Source of the DNA: Ruminococcus sp.
GTDB taxonomy: Bacteria; Bacillota; Clostridia; Oscillospirales; Ruminococcaceae
Assembly: GCA_017623515.1 (NCBI GenBank)
Contig: JAGAOV010000017.1
Coordinates: 186,001 to 250,000 of the forward strand
Length of the DNA: 64,000 nt
Direction: 5' to 3'
Part shown: positions 53,551 to 61,095 of the stretch, piece by piece
Numbering within the stretch: position 1 is the first letter of the stretch
Layout of the letters: each line of letters begins with the position of its first letter
The notes under the pieces: model-generated
What the model saw: only the letters and a program-made list of their open reading frames with translations
Told to the model about the DNA's origin: nothing
Databases searched by the model: none
Translations under genes and position numbers: made by a program

Positions 53551-54768
53551 ATGGCAAGATTTACATTACCGAGAGATTTATATCATGGAAAAGGCTCTAT
53601 GGAAGTCCTCAAGACTCTCAAGGGCAAGAAAGCTGTTATCGTAGTAGGCGGCGGCTCTATGAAGAGAAACGGCTTTTTACAGAAGGCTGAGGATTATCTG
53701 AAGGAAGCAGGCATGGAGGTTATGCTCATTGAGGGCGTTGAACCCGATCCGTCTGTTACTACAGTTATGAACGGCGCAGAAAAAATGATCGAATTCCAGC
53801 CCGACTGGATCGTAGCCATGGGCGGCGGCTCTCCTATTGACGCTGCTAAGGCTATGTGGATAAAGTATGAGCATCCGGACTGCACATTCGAGGATATGTG
53901 CAAGGTATTCGGAATTCCGGAGCTGAGACAGAAGGCTCATTTCTGTGCAATTCCGTCAACATCAGGTACTGCTACCGAGGTTACAGCATTCTCTGTTATC
54001 ACTGACTACGACAAGGGCATCAAGTATCCGCTGGCTGACTTCGAGATCACTCCGGATATTGCTATCGTTGACGCTGAGCTTGCTGAGACTATGCCTCAGA
54101 AGCTTACTGCACATACTGGCATGGACGCTATGACTCATGCAATTGAAGCTTACGTTTCAACCGCTAACTGCGATTACACAGATCCTCTGGCTATACATGC
54201 AATCGAAATGATCCAGAAGGAGCTTATCCCGTCATATAACGGTGACATGGAGGCTCGTGCAAAGATGCACAATGCACAGTGTCTGGCTGGCATGGCATTC
54301 TCAAACGCTCTGCTGGGTATCGTTCACTCTATGGCTCATAAGACTGGTGCTATCTTTCAGGACTTCGGCGCACATATCATCCACGGTGCGGCTAACGCTA
54401 TGTACCTGCCTAAGGTTATTGCATTTAACGCTAAGGATGAGACTGCTAAGAAGAGATACGGCGTTATCGCTGACTACATGAAGCTGGGCGGCGAGAGTGA
54501 TGATGAAAAGGTTCAGCTGCTCATTGCGTTCCTGCGCAAGATGAATGATGACCTTAATATTCCTCAGTGTATCAAGAACTACGGCGCAGACAGCTATCCC
54601 TGTGAGCAGGGATTTGTACCGGAAGAAGTTTTCCTTGAAAGACTTCCCTCTATCGCTGAAAACGCTATTGCAGACGCTTGCACAGGCTCTAATCCAAGAA
54701 TCCCTACTCAGGAAGAAATGGAAAAGCTCCTCAAGTGCTGCTACTATGATCTTGAGGTTGATTTCTGA
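53551..54768 (+). CDS. Iron-containing alcohol dehydrogenase
   Basis: NAD(P)H-dependent reduction of an aldehyde to an alcohol in fermentation. The 405-residue protein has the nucleotide-binding GGGSPIDAAKAM, STSGTATEVT and the metal-binding histidines in HTGMDAMTHAIEAYVS, HSMAHKTGA and HGAANAMYLP. It is a class III ADH; ethanol or butanol as product cannot be decided. GCGGAGG precedes the start. A possible extended -10 (TGTTATAAT) lies at 53456-53464. Codon use is strongly biased, as in GH48. Confidence 0.93.
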   Translation: MARFTLPRDLYHGKGSMEVLKTLKGKKAVIVVGGGSMKRNGFLQKAEDYLKEAGMEVMLIEGVEPDPSVTTVMNGAEKMIEFQPDWIVAMGGGSPIDAAKAMWIKYEHPDCTFEDMCKVFGIPELRQKAHFCAIPSTSGTATEVTAFSVITDYDKGIKYPLADFEITPDIAIVDAELAETMPQKLTAHTGMDAMTHAIEAYVSTANCDYTDPLAIHAIEMIQKELIPSYNGDMEARAKMHNAQCLAGMAFSNALLGIVHSMAHKTGAIFQDFGAHIIHGAANAMYLPKVIAFNAKDETAKKRYGVIADYMKLGGESDDEKVQLLIAFLRKMNDDLNIPQCIKNYGADSYPCEQGFVPEEVFLERLPSIAENAIADACTGSNPRIPTQEEMEKLLKCCYYDLEVDF

Positions 54769-54803
54769 TTTATCATTTCCGATATGTACGCTCCAAAAAT
54801 GTG

Positions 54804-54832
54804 TTGCAATTTATATGATAATATGATATAAT
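54804..54832 (+). promoter_or_regulatory. Promoter of DtxR-family gene
   Basis: TTGCAA (54804-54809) and TATAAT (54827-54832) are separated by 17 bp. Confidence 0.8.
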
Positions 54833-54870
54833 AAATGTGCATTAACACTGAAAGGAACGGAGGTACATTA

Positions 54871-55254
54871 GTGAAAATAAAGGAATCAGCAGAAAATTAT
54901 CTGGAAACAATACATATACTCAATAAAAGAACCGGTTCAGTACGTTCCATAGATGTAGTAAATGAATTGGGCTACTCCAAGCCGAGTGTAAGTATAGCCA
55001 TGAAGAATCTTCGTGAAAACGGTTTCATACAAGTTGACAAGGATGGATATATAACTCTCACCGACAGCGGACGTGAGGTAGCCGAAACTATGTATGAACG
55101 GCATACAGTCATATCAAGCTGGCTTATGTATCTTGGAGTACCAAAAAAGGTAGCCCTTGATGACGCATGCCGTATCGAGCATGTTATAAGTGCGGAAAGC
55201 TTTGAAGCACTGAAAAAGCATGTATACGAAAAGAAAGAATTATCTGAACAGTAA
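54871..55254 (+). CDS. DtxR-family metal-dependent regulator
   Basis: This 127-residue protein has a winged helix (about 5-65) and a dimerisation helix region, with no SH3 domain. The ligand helix DDACRIEHVIS matches the Cys-Glu-His set of DtxR, and a His in ERHTVISS is present. The position equal to Met10 of DtxR is Asn9, so one ligand differs. GTG 54871 is the start, following GGAGGT. Metal (iron or manganese) and targets are not shown by the neighbourhood. Confidence 0.9.
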   Translation: MKIKESAENYLETIHILNKRTGSVRSIDVVNELGYSKPSVSIAMKNLRENGFIQVDKDGYITLTDSGREVAETMYERHTVISSWLMYLGVPKKVALDDACRIEHVISAESFEALKKHVYEKKELSEQ

Positions 55255-55259
55255 CGGAG

Positions 55260-55290
55260 AACGTGCGGAGAAAATTTCCGCACGTTTTTT
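55260..55290 (+). terminator. Terminator of DtxR-family gene
   Basis: AACGTGCGGA pairs with TCCGCACGTT, followed by a T-run. Confidence 0.94.
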
Positions 55291-55301
55291 CTTGTCAAGG
55301 G

Positions 55302-55330
55302 TTGCAATTTTCATAGGAAAATGTTATAAT
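55302..55330 (+). promoter_or_regulatory. Promoter of O-acetylhomoserine sulfhydrylase gene
   Basis: TTGCAA (55302-55307) and TATAAT (55325-55330) are separated by 17 bp. The short leader shows no SAM riboswitch or T-box. Confidence 0.82.
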
Positions 55331-55362
55331 TATTTCATTCTTATATAGAGGAGGAGTTTCTG

Positions 55363-56649
55363 ATGAAGGAAATCAGCTCAAACGCAAAAATTGAAACCAA
55401 ATGTCTGCATGCCGGCTATACTCCCGAAAACGGCGGCCCTGGTACTGTACCGATCGTGCAGAGTACAACATATCGCTTCGATTCCACGGAGCATGTAGCG
55501 GCACTTTTCGATATGCCTACTGAATATATGTATTCACGTTTTGCAAATCCTACCTGTGACGCTGTTGAAAAGAAAATCGCAGCTCTTGAAGGTGGATCAG
55601 GCGCAATGCTTACTTCCAGCGGACAGGCAGCATCGCTCCTGTCTATTTTGAATCTTTGCAGCGCAGGAGACAGCTTCATTTCTGCAACCACAATTTACGG
55701 CGGTACAGTAAATCTGTTCAGCGTTACTCTCAAGAAGCTGGGAATTGAATGTATCTGGGTTGAACCGGACGCAACTGATGATGAGATAAAGGCTGCGTTC
55801 AAGCCTAATACAAAGGCTCTTTTCGGCGAGACTATCGCAAATCCTGCTCTCAACGTATTTGACATTGAGCGTTTTGCAGGAATTGCTCACGAAATGGGCG
55901 TTCCGCTGATCGTGGACAACACCTTTGCAACACCTTATCTGTGCAGACCATTTGAGTTTGGTGCAGATATTGTGGTACACTCCACAACAAAGTATATGGA
56001 CGGACATGCTGTACAGGGCGGCGGTGTTATTGTAGACAGCGGTAACTTTGATTGGGCTGCAAGCGGTAAGTTTCCGGATTTTACCGAGCCTGACGAAAGC
56101 TACCACGGCGTAGTTTATACCCGTGACTTTGGCAATATGGCTTATATCATCAAGGCAAGAATGCAGCTTATGAGAGACTTTGGCTGCTATCCGGCTGCGA
56201 ATTCCGCATTTCTCCTGAATCTCGGTCTGGAAACTCTTCCGGTTCGTATGGAGCGTTACTGCGAGAATGCAACAAAGGTTGCACAGTTCCTGACAGAATC
56301 TGATAAGATAAGCTTCGTAACATATCCGGGACTTCCTACTGACAAGAACTATGCTCTTGCTCAGAAGTATCTCCCTAAGGGGACATGCGGCGTTATCTCA
56401 TTCTCCATCAAGGGCGGCAGACCTGCGGCTGTACGCTTCATGGACGCTCTGGAACTTGCAAGCATTGAGGTTCATGTTGCTGATATACGCACCTGCGTTC
56501 TGCATCCTGCGTCTGCTACACATCGTCAGCTGACAGAAGAACAGCTGGTTGCAGCAGGTATTGACGGCGGTCTTATCCGTCTTTCTGTAGGTCTTGAAAA
56601 CGTTGACGATATTATTGCTGACGTTAAGCAGGCTCTGGAGAAGGTATAA
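55363..56649 (+). CDS. O-acetylhomoserine sulfhydrylase (Cys/Met metabolism PLP enzyme)
   Basis: Makes homocysteine from O-acetylhomoserine and sulfide for methionine synthesis. The 428-residue protein has TKCLHAGYTPE, SRFANPT, SSGQAA, DNTFATPYL and the PLP-lysine motif HSTTKYMDGH. The length and N-terminus fit MetY more than cystathionine gamma-synthase (MetB). It uses the homoserine made by the hom product encoded 3 kb downstream. Confidence 0.93.
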   Translation: MKEISSNAKIETKCLHAGYTPENGGPGTVPIVQSTTYRFDSTEHVAALFDMPTEYMYSRFANPTCDAVEKKIAALEGGSGAMLTSSGQAASLLSILNLCSAGDSFISATTIYGGTVNLFSVTLKKLGIECIWVEPDATDDEIKAAFKPNTKALFGETIANPALNVFDIERFAGIAHEMGVPLIVDNTFATPYLCRPFEFGADIVVHSTTKYMDGHAVQGGGVIVDSGNFDWAASGKFPDFTEPDESYHGVVYTRDFGNMAYIIKARMQLMRDFGCYPAANSAFLLNLGLETLPVRMERYCENATKVAQFLTESDKISFVTYPGLPTDKNYALAQKYLPKGTCGVISFSIKGGRPAAVRFMDALELASIEVHVADIRTCVLHPASATHRQLTEEQLVAAGIDGGLIRLSVGLENVDDIIADVKQALEKV

Positions 56650-56658
56650 TAAACACAA

Positions 56659-56700
56659 AAGTGCTGCTGCAATAAAATGCGGCGGCACTTCTTCTATATT
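56659..56700 (+). terminator. Terminator after the sulfhydrylase gene
   Basis: AAGTGCTGCTGC pairs with GCGGCGGCACTT (with G-U pairs), followed by a weak T-rich tail. Confidence 0.7.
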
Positions 56701-56701
56701 C

Positions 56702-56730
56702 TTGAATACCGTGATAAGATATGGTATAAT
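56702..56730 (+). promoter_or_regulatory. Promoter of YitT-family gene
   Basis: TTGAAT (56702-56707) and TATAAT (56725-56730) are separated by 17 bp, with extended TGG before the -10. Confidence 0.78.
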
Positions 56731-56763
56731 CATATCATTATAAACTTAACAGGAGGACTCATC

Positions 56764-57669
56764 ATGACAAAAAGCAAAGCTCTTGAAATGCTTAACCGTC
56801 TTAGCTGGAAAAAATTTCTGATTCTGCTTGTTGCAGGATGTATAAATGCATTCGGCGTTACCATTTTTCTTGCACCGGTAAATCTATACGACAGCGGAAT
56901 ATCAGGGACATCCATTCTTTTGTCTCAGCTTACACCTGATTATCTTTCGCTTTCATTTTTTCTGATAATCCTTAATGTGCCGATTTTCCTCTTCGGACTG
57001 AAAAAGCAGGGCAGGATATTTACGATCTATTCTATATTTACAATAGCCGTTTATTCCATATGCTCATGGTTAATAACAGATATTCTGCCTGTTGATGTGA
57101 GTATGGCTTCGCCGCTTGCCGGTCAGGATCTGCTGCTGTGCGCACTCTTCGGCGGGATAATTTCAGGTATAGGAAGCGGTCTTACTATACGCAGCGGCGG
57201 TGCAATTGACGGTATTGACGTAATGGCAGTCATTTTTGCAAAGAGACTTAACCTCACCGTTGGAACATTTGTCATGATATATAACGTTATACTTTACATA
57301 ATATGCGGATTTGTAATGGAAAGCTGGATACTTCCTCTTTATTCTGTTGTTGCATATGGTGCAGGTCTTAAAACAGTTGACTTTATCGCAGAAGGCTTCG
57401 ACCGTTCAAAATCTGTTATGATAATAACTGATATGCCTGACGAAATAAGCTCTGCTCTCATAGAGGAATTCCAGTGCGGTACTACTAAGATAGCTGCAAC
57501 AGGCGGTTATTCCAATGCAGACAAAACCGTTATTTACTTTGTTGTAAATCGTTTCCAGATCTCTCGTATGAGAAATATTATCCATACCATAGATCCTAAG
57601 GCATATGTTACTATAAGCGAGGTTGCGGATATTCTCAGAGGAAGTGAGAGTAATGGCACAGGAAAATAA
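56764..57669 (+). CDS. YitT-family membrane protein (DUF161/DUF2179)
   Basis: This 301-residue protein has about five to six membrane helices and the conserved GINAFGVTIFLAPVNLYDSGISGTS-type region (read in parts: INAFGVTIFLAPV, YDSGISG). A GGAIDGIDVMA motif and a soluble C-terminal DUF2179 domain with GYSNADKTVIYFVVNRFQ follow. The function is unknown. ATG 56764 follows AGGAGG. Confidence 0.92.
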   Translation: MTKSKALEMLNRLSWKKFLILLVAGCINAFGVTIFLAPVNLYDSGISGTSILLSQLTPDYLSLSFFLIILNVPIFLFGLKKQGRIFTIYSIFTIAVYSICSWLITDILPVDVSMASPLAGQDLLLCALFGGIISGIGSGLTIRSGGAIDGIDVMAVIFAKRLNLTVGTFVMIYNVILYIICGFVMESWILPLYSVVAYGAGLKTVDFIAEGFDRSKSVMIITDMPDEISSALIEEFQCGTTKIAATGGYSNADKTVIYFVVNRFQISRMRNIIHTIDPKAYVTISEVADILRGSESNGTGK

Positions 57670-57749
57670 GATGTGAAAAAATAAAGCGGCGCAGTGGGTG
57701 AATCATTCATAACATTCTGTTGTAGCATCCCATAAAGAATATCACCAAA

Positions 57750-57787
57750 AGCGATTCTGTACGCCAAAAGCGTCGGAATCGTTTTTT
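57750..57787 (+). terminator. Terminator after YitT-family gene
   Basis: CGATTC and ACGC pair with GCGT and GAATCG around a CAAAA loop, followed by six T. Confidence 0.85.
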
Positions 57788-57801
57788 CTGTCTCCGGGTA
57801 C

Positions 57802-57830
57802 TTGACAAATGAATGATTTCGTGGTATAGT
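57802..57830 (+). promoter_or_regulatory. Promoter of ACT-protein/hom operon
   Basis: TTGACA (57802-57807) and TATAGT (57825-57830) are separated by 17 bp, with extended TGG before the -10. Confidence 0.85.
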
Positions 57831-57835
57831 AGTAA

Positions 57836-57935
57836 CGTTAAGAGAGTACAATTGTATTTCTCACACGGACGCACAAAACAGTGCGGGAGTATTTTGTGAA
57901 AGGAGCCGACTACACCTTGTCGGAAAAAGAAGCCT
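57836..57935 (+). promoter_or_regulatory. Structured leader of ACT/hom operon with hairpin between SD and start
   Basis: Three hairpins follow in series: around TACAATTGTA (57841-57861), CGCAC/GTGCG (57870-57885), and CCGAC/GTCGG (57906-57923). The last lies between the only good SD site, AAAGGAG (57899-57905), and the ATG at 57936. Unfolded spacing is 30 bases; with the hairpin formed it is about 12. Translation may thus depend on RNA folding. No terminator or Thr-rich leader peptide is seen. Confidence 0.55.
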
Positions 57936-58373
57936 ATGCAGACACAGTTTATTGTTGTAGATACCTCAGTATTGCCTGAAATATTCGGAAAGGTGCTTGA
58001 GGTGAAAAAGCTTGTTGCAGACCGAAGTGAGAAAAGCTTTGCATCAGCCTGCAAGCGTGTCGGTATTTCAAGAAGTGCATTTTACAAATACCGTGATTAT
58101 GTCTTTGCATATGACGACAAAATGACTCAGCGCATTGTAAATTATTCCGCCGTACTTCGTGATGAAAGCGGTGTTCTGTCCAATCTTCTTACAAGGCTGT
58201 ACAGCCTGAATGCAAACATTCTTACTGTGAATCAGAGCATTCCGGTTGACGGCGTTGCAGCGGTAAGCATTTCTCTCCAGTTTGGAGACAATGCTGCAAA
58301 TCCGGTGGAGATAACGAATGCACTCAGGGAAGTACAGGGCGTTGTAGAAGTAAAGCTGCTGTCCGGTGAATAA
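57936..58373 (+). CDS. ACT domain protein (PheB/UPF0735 type)
   Basis: This 145-residue protein has an N-terminal segment with SACKRVGISRSAFYKYRDYVF and a C-terminal ACT domain (about 65-145) that would bind an amino acid. The family is found beside hom in clostridia and is a plausible sensor of threonine or aromatic amino acids; the exact role is unproven. No in-frame start exists between the stop at 57898 and ATG 57936. It is 20 bp upstream of hom. Confidence 0.9.
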   Translation: MQTQFIVVDTSVLPEIFGKVLEVKKLVADRSEKSFASACKRVGISRSAFYKYRDYVFAYDDKMTQRIVNYSAVLRDESGVLSNLLTRLYSLNANILTVNQSIPVDGVAAVSISLQFGDNAANPVEITNALREVQGVVEVKLLSGE

Positions 58374-58393
58374 ATTTTGGAGGAAATAGTATT

Positions 58394-59620
58394 ATGAAAA
58401 AGATTGCTGTATTAGGCTATGGCGTTGTAGGTTCAGGTGTTGTTGAGCTGTTTTACAAGAATAAGGCTAAGATCGAAAAGAACACAGGCACAGAGCTTGA
58501 TGTGAAGTATATTTTGGATCTCCGTGAATTCCCGAATGATCCCTACGCTGATAAGGTTGTTCATGATATAAATGTTATCATTAATGATCCTGAGGTTTGC
58601 TATGTTGCAGAATGTATGGGCGGCGTGAATCCTGCATTCCAGTTTGTAAACAGCTGTCTTGAGGCAGGCAAGAGCGTTGCTACTTCAAATAAGCAGCTTG
58701 TTGCTGAAAAGGGCGATATTCTTCTTCAGACTGCAAAGGCTCACGACTGTAACTTCTTCTTTGAAGCAAGCGTAGGCGGTGCGATTCCGTGTATCCGTCC
58801 GCTGCATACTTGTCTGGCAGGCAATGATATTTCCGCTGCGGCAGGTATCCTCAACGGTACAACAAACTTTATTCTGGAAAAGATGTTCTGCGACAAGATG
58901 GGATTTGATGAAGCACTGAAGCTTGCTCAGGAGCTTGGCTATGCTGAACGTGAACCCTCTGCCGATGTTGACGGTCACGATGCATGCCGCAAGGTATGTA
59001 TCCTTGCATCTCTGATCTTCGGCAAGCATGTTTATCCGGACAGCGTTTACACAAAGGGTATCCGTGACATCACTCTTGAGGACGTAGAGCTTGCACAAAG
59101 CTTTGGCAGTGCTGTAAAGCTTATCGGCAGCACAAAGCGTCTTGAAAACGGCAAGATTCTCTCAACGGTAATGCCTATGGTAGTACCGGCTGACAGCCTT
59201 ATCTCCCATGTTGACGGTGTATTCAATGCCGTAATGGTATGGGGCGATGGTTTCGACAAGACAATGTTCTACGGCAGAGGCGCAGGCAAGCTGCCTACTG
59301 CAAGTGCAGTTGTAGGTGACATCATCGACTGCGTAAAGGCAGAGCATACTGTTACATCTCATGAGTGGGTTCTGGATGAAAATACAGATTTCATTGCAGA
59401 CATGGACGCATTCTGCGCACCGAGATTCTACCGCACATCTGCGGCATCTGCTGACGTTTATGCAAATGCAGCTGCTGCACTTGGTCTGGAAGTAACAGAA
59501 TCCGCTGAAACAGGCTGCATAGTAAGCTGCTGTGACAACAAGACTGCTGACGCATTTGCAGAAGCACTTTCTGCGGCTGGCGTTGAAGTATACTCTCAGA
59601 TTCCGGTTATGGCTGATTGA
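58394..59620 (+). CDS. hom: Homoserine dehydrogenase
   Basis: Reduces aspartate semialdehyde to homoserine, the branch point to threonine and methionine. The 408-residue protein has the Rossmann motif GYGVVGSGVVELF, the catalytic region AGILNGTTNFILEKM, and EREPSADVDGHDACRK. A short C-terminal ACT-like tail (about 350-408) suggests feedback control. Its product feeds thrC and the O-acetylhomoserine route encoded in this window. Confidence 0.96.
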   Translation: MKKIAVLGYGVVGSGVVELFYKNKAKIEKNTGTELDVKYILDLREFPNDPYADKVVHDINVIINDPEVCYVAECMGGVNPAFQFVNSCLEAGKSVATSNKQLVAEKGDILLQTAKAHDCNFFFEASVGGAIPCIRPLHTCLAGNDISAAAGILNGTTNFILEKMFCDKMGFDEALKLAQELGYAEREPSADVDGHDACRKVCILASLIFGKHVYPDSVYTKGIRDITLEDVELAQSFGSAVKLIGSTKRLENGKILSTVMPMVVPADSLISHVDGVFNAVMVWGDGFDKTMFYGRGAGKLPTASAVVGDIIDCVKAEHTVTSHEWVLDENTDFIADMDAFCAPRFYRTSAASADVYANAAAALGLEVTESAETGCIVSCCDNKTADAFAEALSAAGVEVYSQIPVMAD

Positions 59621-59640
59621 TTGTTGAATAGATAAAGCAA

Positions 59641-59673
59641 GGAGCTGCCGCATAAAATGCGGCAGCTCTTTTT
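59641..59673 (+). terminator. Terminator of hom operon
   Basis: GAGCTGCCGC pairs with GCGGCAGCTC, followed by five T. A second hairpin (59696-59720) just beyond it faces the convergent radical SAM gene. Confidence 0.92.
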
Positions 59674-59732
59674 GATTTGCGTTCTATGTTTCAGTCTGTC
59701 CAGAATTCGTATTCTGACAGAGCAGCATTGAC

Positions 59733-60806
59733 TTAAAATAAAACATCTTTAAAACAAACCATAGGCTCGTTTCTGTCAAAATTCCAGCTATGATACGAAC
59801 CTCCGGTGCAGAACTTTTTTTCGGAGCAGTTTCCGCATCTCTCATTAGACTCATATAAATCTCTGCGGTATACTCTGAATCGGTTAAGCCATATGTCAGT
59901 GAAATTATCATGGAGAATGTTTCCCTGAATAAGCTCAGGTCTTCTTTCAATATCCAGACAAGCCAGAATATCTCCGTTTGCAGCAATGCTTGCCGTGTAT
60001 ATTCCTGCATTGCACAGGAAATACCAGTCTCTTACCTCACGCTCATATCTTCTTCCCAGATAATGACTGCATCCATATGTAACAGGCTCTCCTGCAATGC
60101 GTTTCTCTCTAATAAAATCGAACATATATGTGTAATCTTCTTTCGTCATGGTAAGCTCGTTGTGGTCAAGAGCACGTCCGATGGGTTCGATATTGAGTAT
60201 TCTCCATGAGTCAATATCCATTTTGTCAAAGATTGCGTACAGTTCTTCAAGTTCGTGAATATTGTTGTGATTTACCACAGTTGTAACCTGAATGCTCTTG
60301 AAACCGCCGTTTCGGATAAGGGCATTTATGCCGTTCATGGCACGTTCGTATCCATTTTTGGAACGTCTGAGAGTATTGTGTGTGTTTTCCAGTCCATCAA
60401 TGCTCACAGAAATGGTTTTCATTCCGCAATTTCTGAGCTTTTCAGCTGCCTTATCATCTATGAGAGTGGCATTGCTGGTCATGCCCCAGTTGAAGCCGAG
60501 ACTATTTGCATACTCCATTATCTCGTAGAAATCCGTTCTCAGCAAAGGCTCTCCGCCGGTAATGCACAGCATTTTCTTTTCAGTGCCGAAGTCCTTTTTT
60601 ATCTTATCAAGGAACACCCTGTACTGTTCAAATGTCAGTTCCTCCGATCCGACCTCGCCGCACCTGCTTCCGCAGTGTATGCAGTTCTGATTGCAGCGCA
60701 GTGTAAGTTCAAGGAAAAGGTTTCGGAGAACAGGCTTTTCACGAAGAATTTTTCTATATGCGGCAAGTTTTTTCATGTCCTCGGCTTTTTTCGCTGAATT
60801 TATCAT
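59733..60806 (-). CDS. Radical SAM/SPASM enzyme paired with a lipoprotein
   Basis: This 357-residue enzyme has the radical SAM cluster CNQNCIHC (Cys38, 42, 45) and GGEPLLR. A C-terminal SPASM domain has Cys at about 265, 283, 324, 327, 333 and 351 (CNAG, CGNC, FCTGG). SPASM proteins of this kind are peptide-modifying maturases or sulfatase-maturase relatives. The 78-residue lipoprotein encoded 13 bp upstream is the obvious substrate candidate. ATG 60806 follows AAGGAACGG. The chemistry is not predictable from sequence. Confidence 0.9.
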   Translation of the reverse strand: MINSAKKAEDMKKLAAYRKILREKPVLRNLFLELTLRCNQNCIHCGSRCGEVGSEELTFEQYRVFLDKIKKDFGTEKKMLCITGGEPLLRTDFYEIMEYANSLGFNWGMTSNATLIDDKAAEKLRNCGMKTISVSIDGLENTHNTLRRSKNGYERAMNGINALIRNGGFKSIQVTTVVNHNNIHELEELYAIFDKMDIDSWRILNIEPIGRALDHNELTMTKEDYTYMFDFIREKRIAGEPVTYGCSHYLGRRYEREVRDWYFLCNAGIYTASIAANGDILACLDIERRPELIQGNILHDNFTDIWLNRFRVYRRDLYESNERCGNCSEKKFCTGGSYHSWNFDRNEPMVCFKDVLF

Positions 60807-60819
60807 AAAACACCGTTCC

Positions 60820-61056
60820 TTACTCAAAATACTCCGGAGGACCGTACACGCATACCTGAATATCATCCTCTGGACGGTATTGCTCCGGCTTTTCTGATTC
60901 TGTTGTCTCCTGAACCTTGTTTTCAGAAGTTACTTCCGTTGCAGACGGTGTTTCCGGATCTTCATAGTACGGCTCAGGGCCGTAAGCACATCCATTGAGG
61001 TTCATGGACGCAATAAACGCCGCTGCCACAAGAGCAGTTTTCTTTCTTTTTTTCAT
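60820..61056 (-). CDS. Small lipoprotein with paired C-x-Y-G-P motifs, likely radical SAM target
   Basis: This 78-residue protein has a basic N-terminus, a hydrophobic core and a lipobox (LNGC, Cys23). The nine residues from Cys23 (CAYGPEPYY) and those from Cys69 (CVYGPPEYF, one residue from the C-terminus) share the pattern C-[AV]-Y-G-P-x-x-Y-[YF]. The middle is an acidic Ser/Thr/Glu linker. If Cys23 is lipidated, the same motif would sit at both ends of the mature protein. AGAAGGA precedes ATG. It lies between glgB (39 bp) and the radical SAM gene (13 bp), probably in one transcript. Confidence 0.8.
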   Translation of the reverse strand: MKKRKKTALVAAAFIASMNLNGCAYGPEPYYEDPETPSATEVTSENKVQETTESEKPEQYRPEDDIQVCVYGPPEYFE

Positions 61057-61095
61057 AATAACGTCCTTCTTTCAGATATTGTTTGAGTGTGTATG

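Noticed and set aside
55331..55362. SAM riboswitch or T-box before the sulfhydrylase gene
   Set aside because: The leader is only about 30 nt and has no room for either element.
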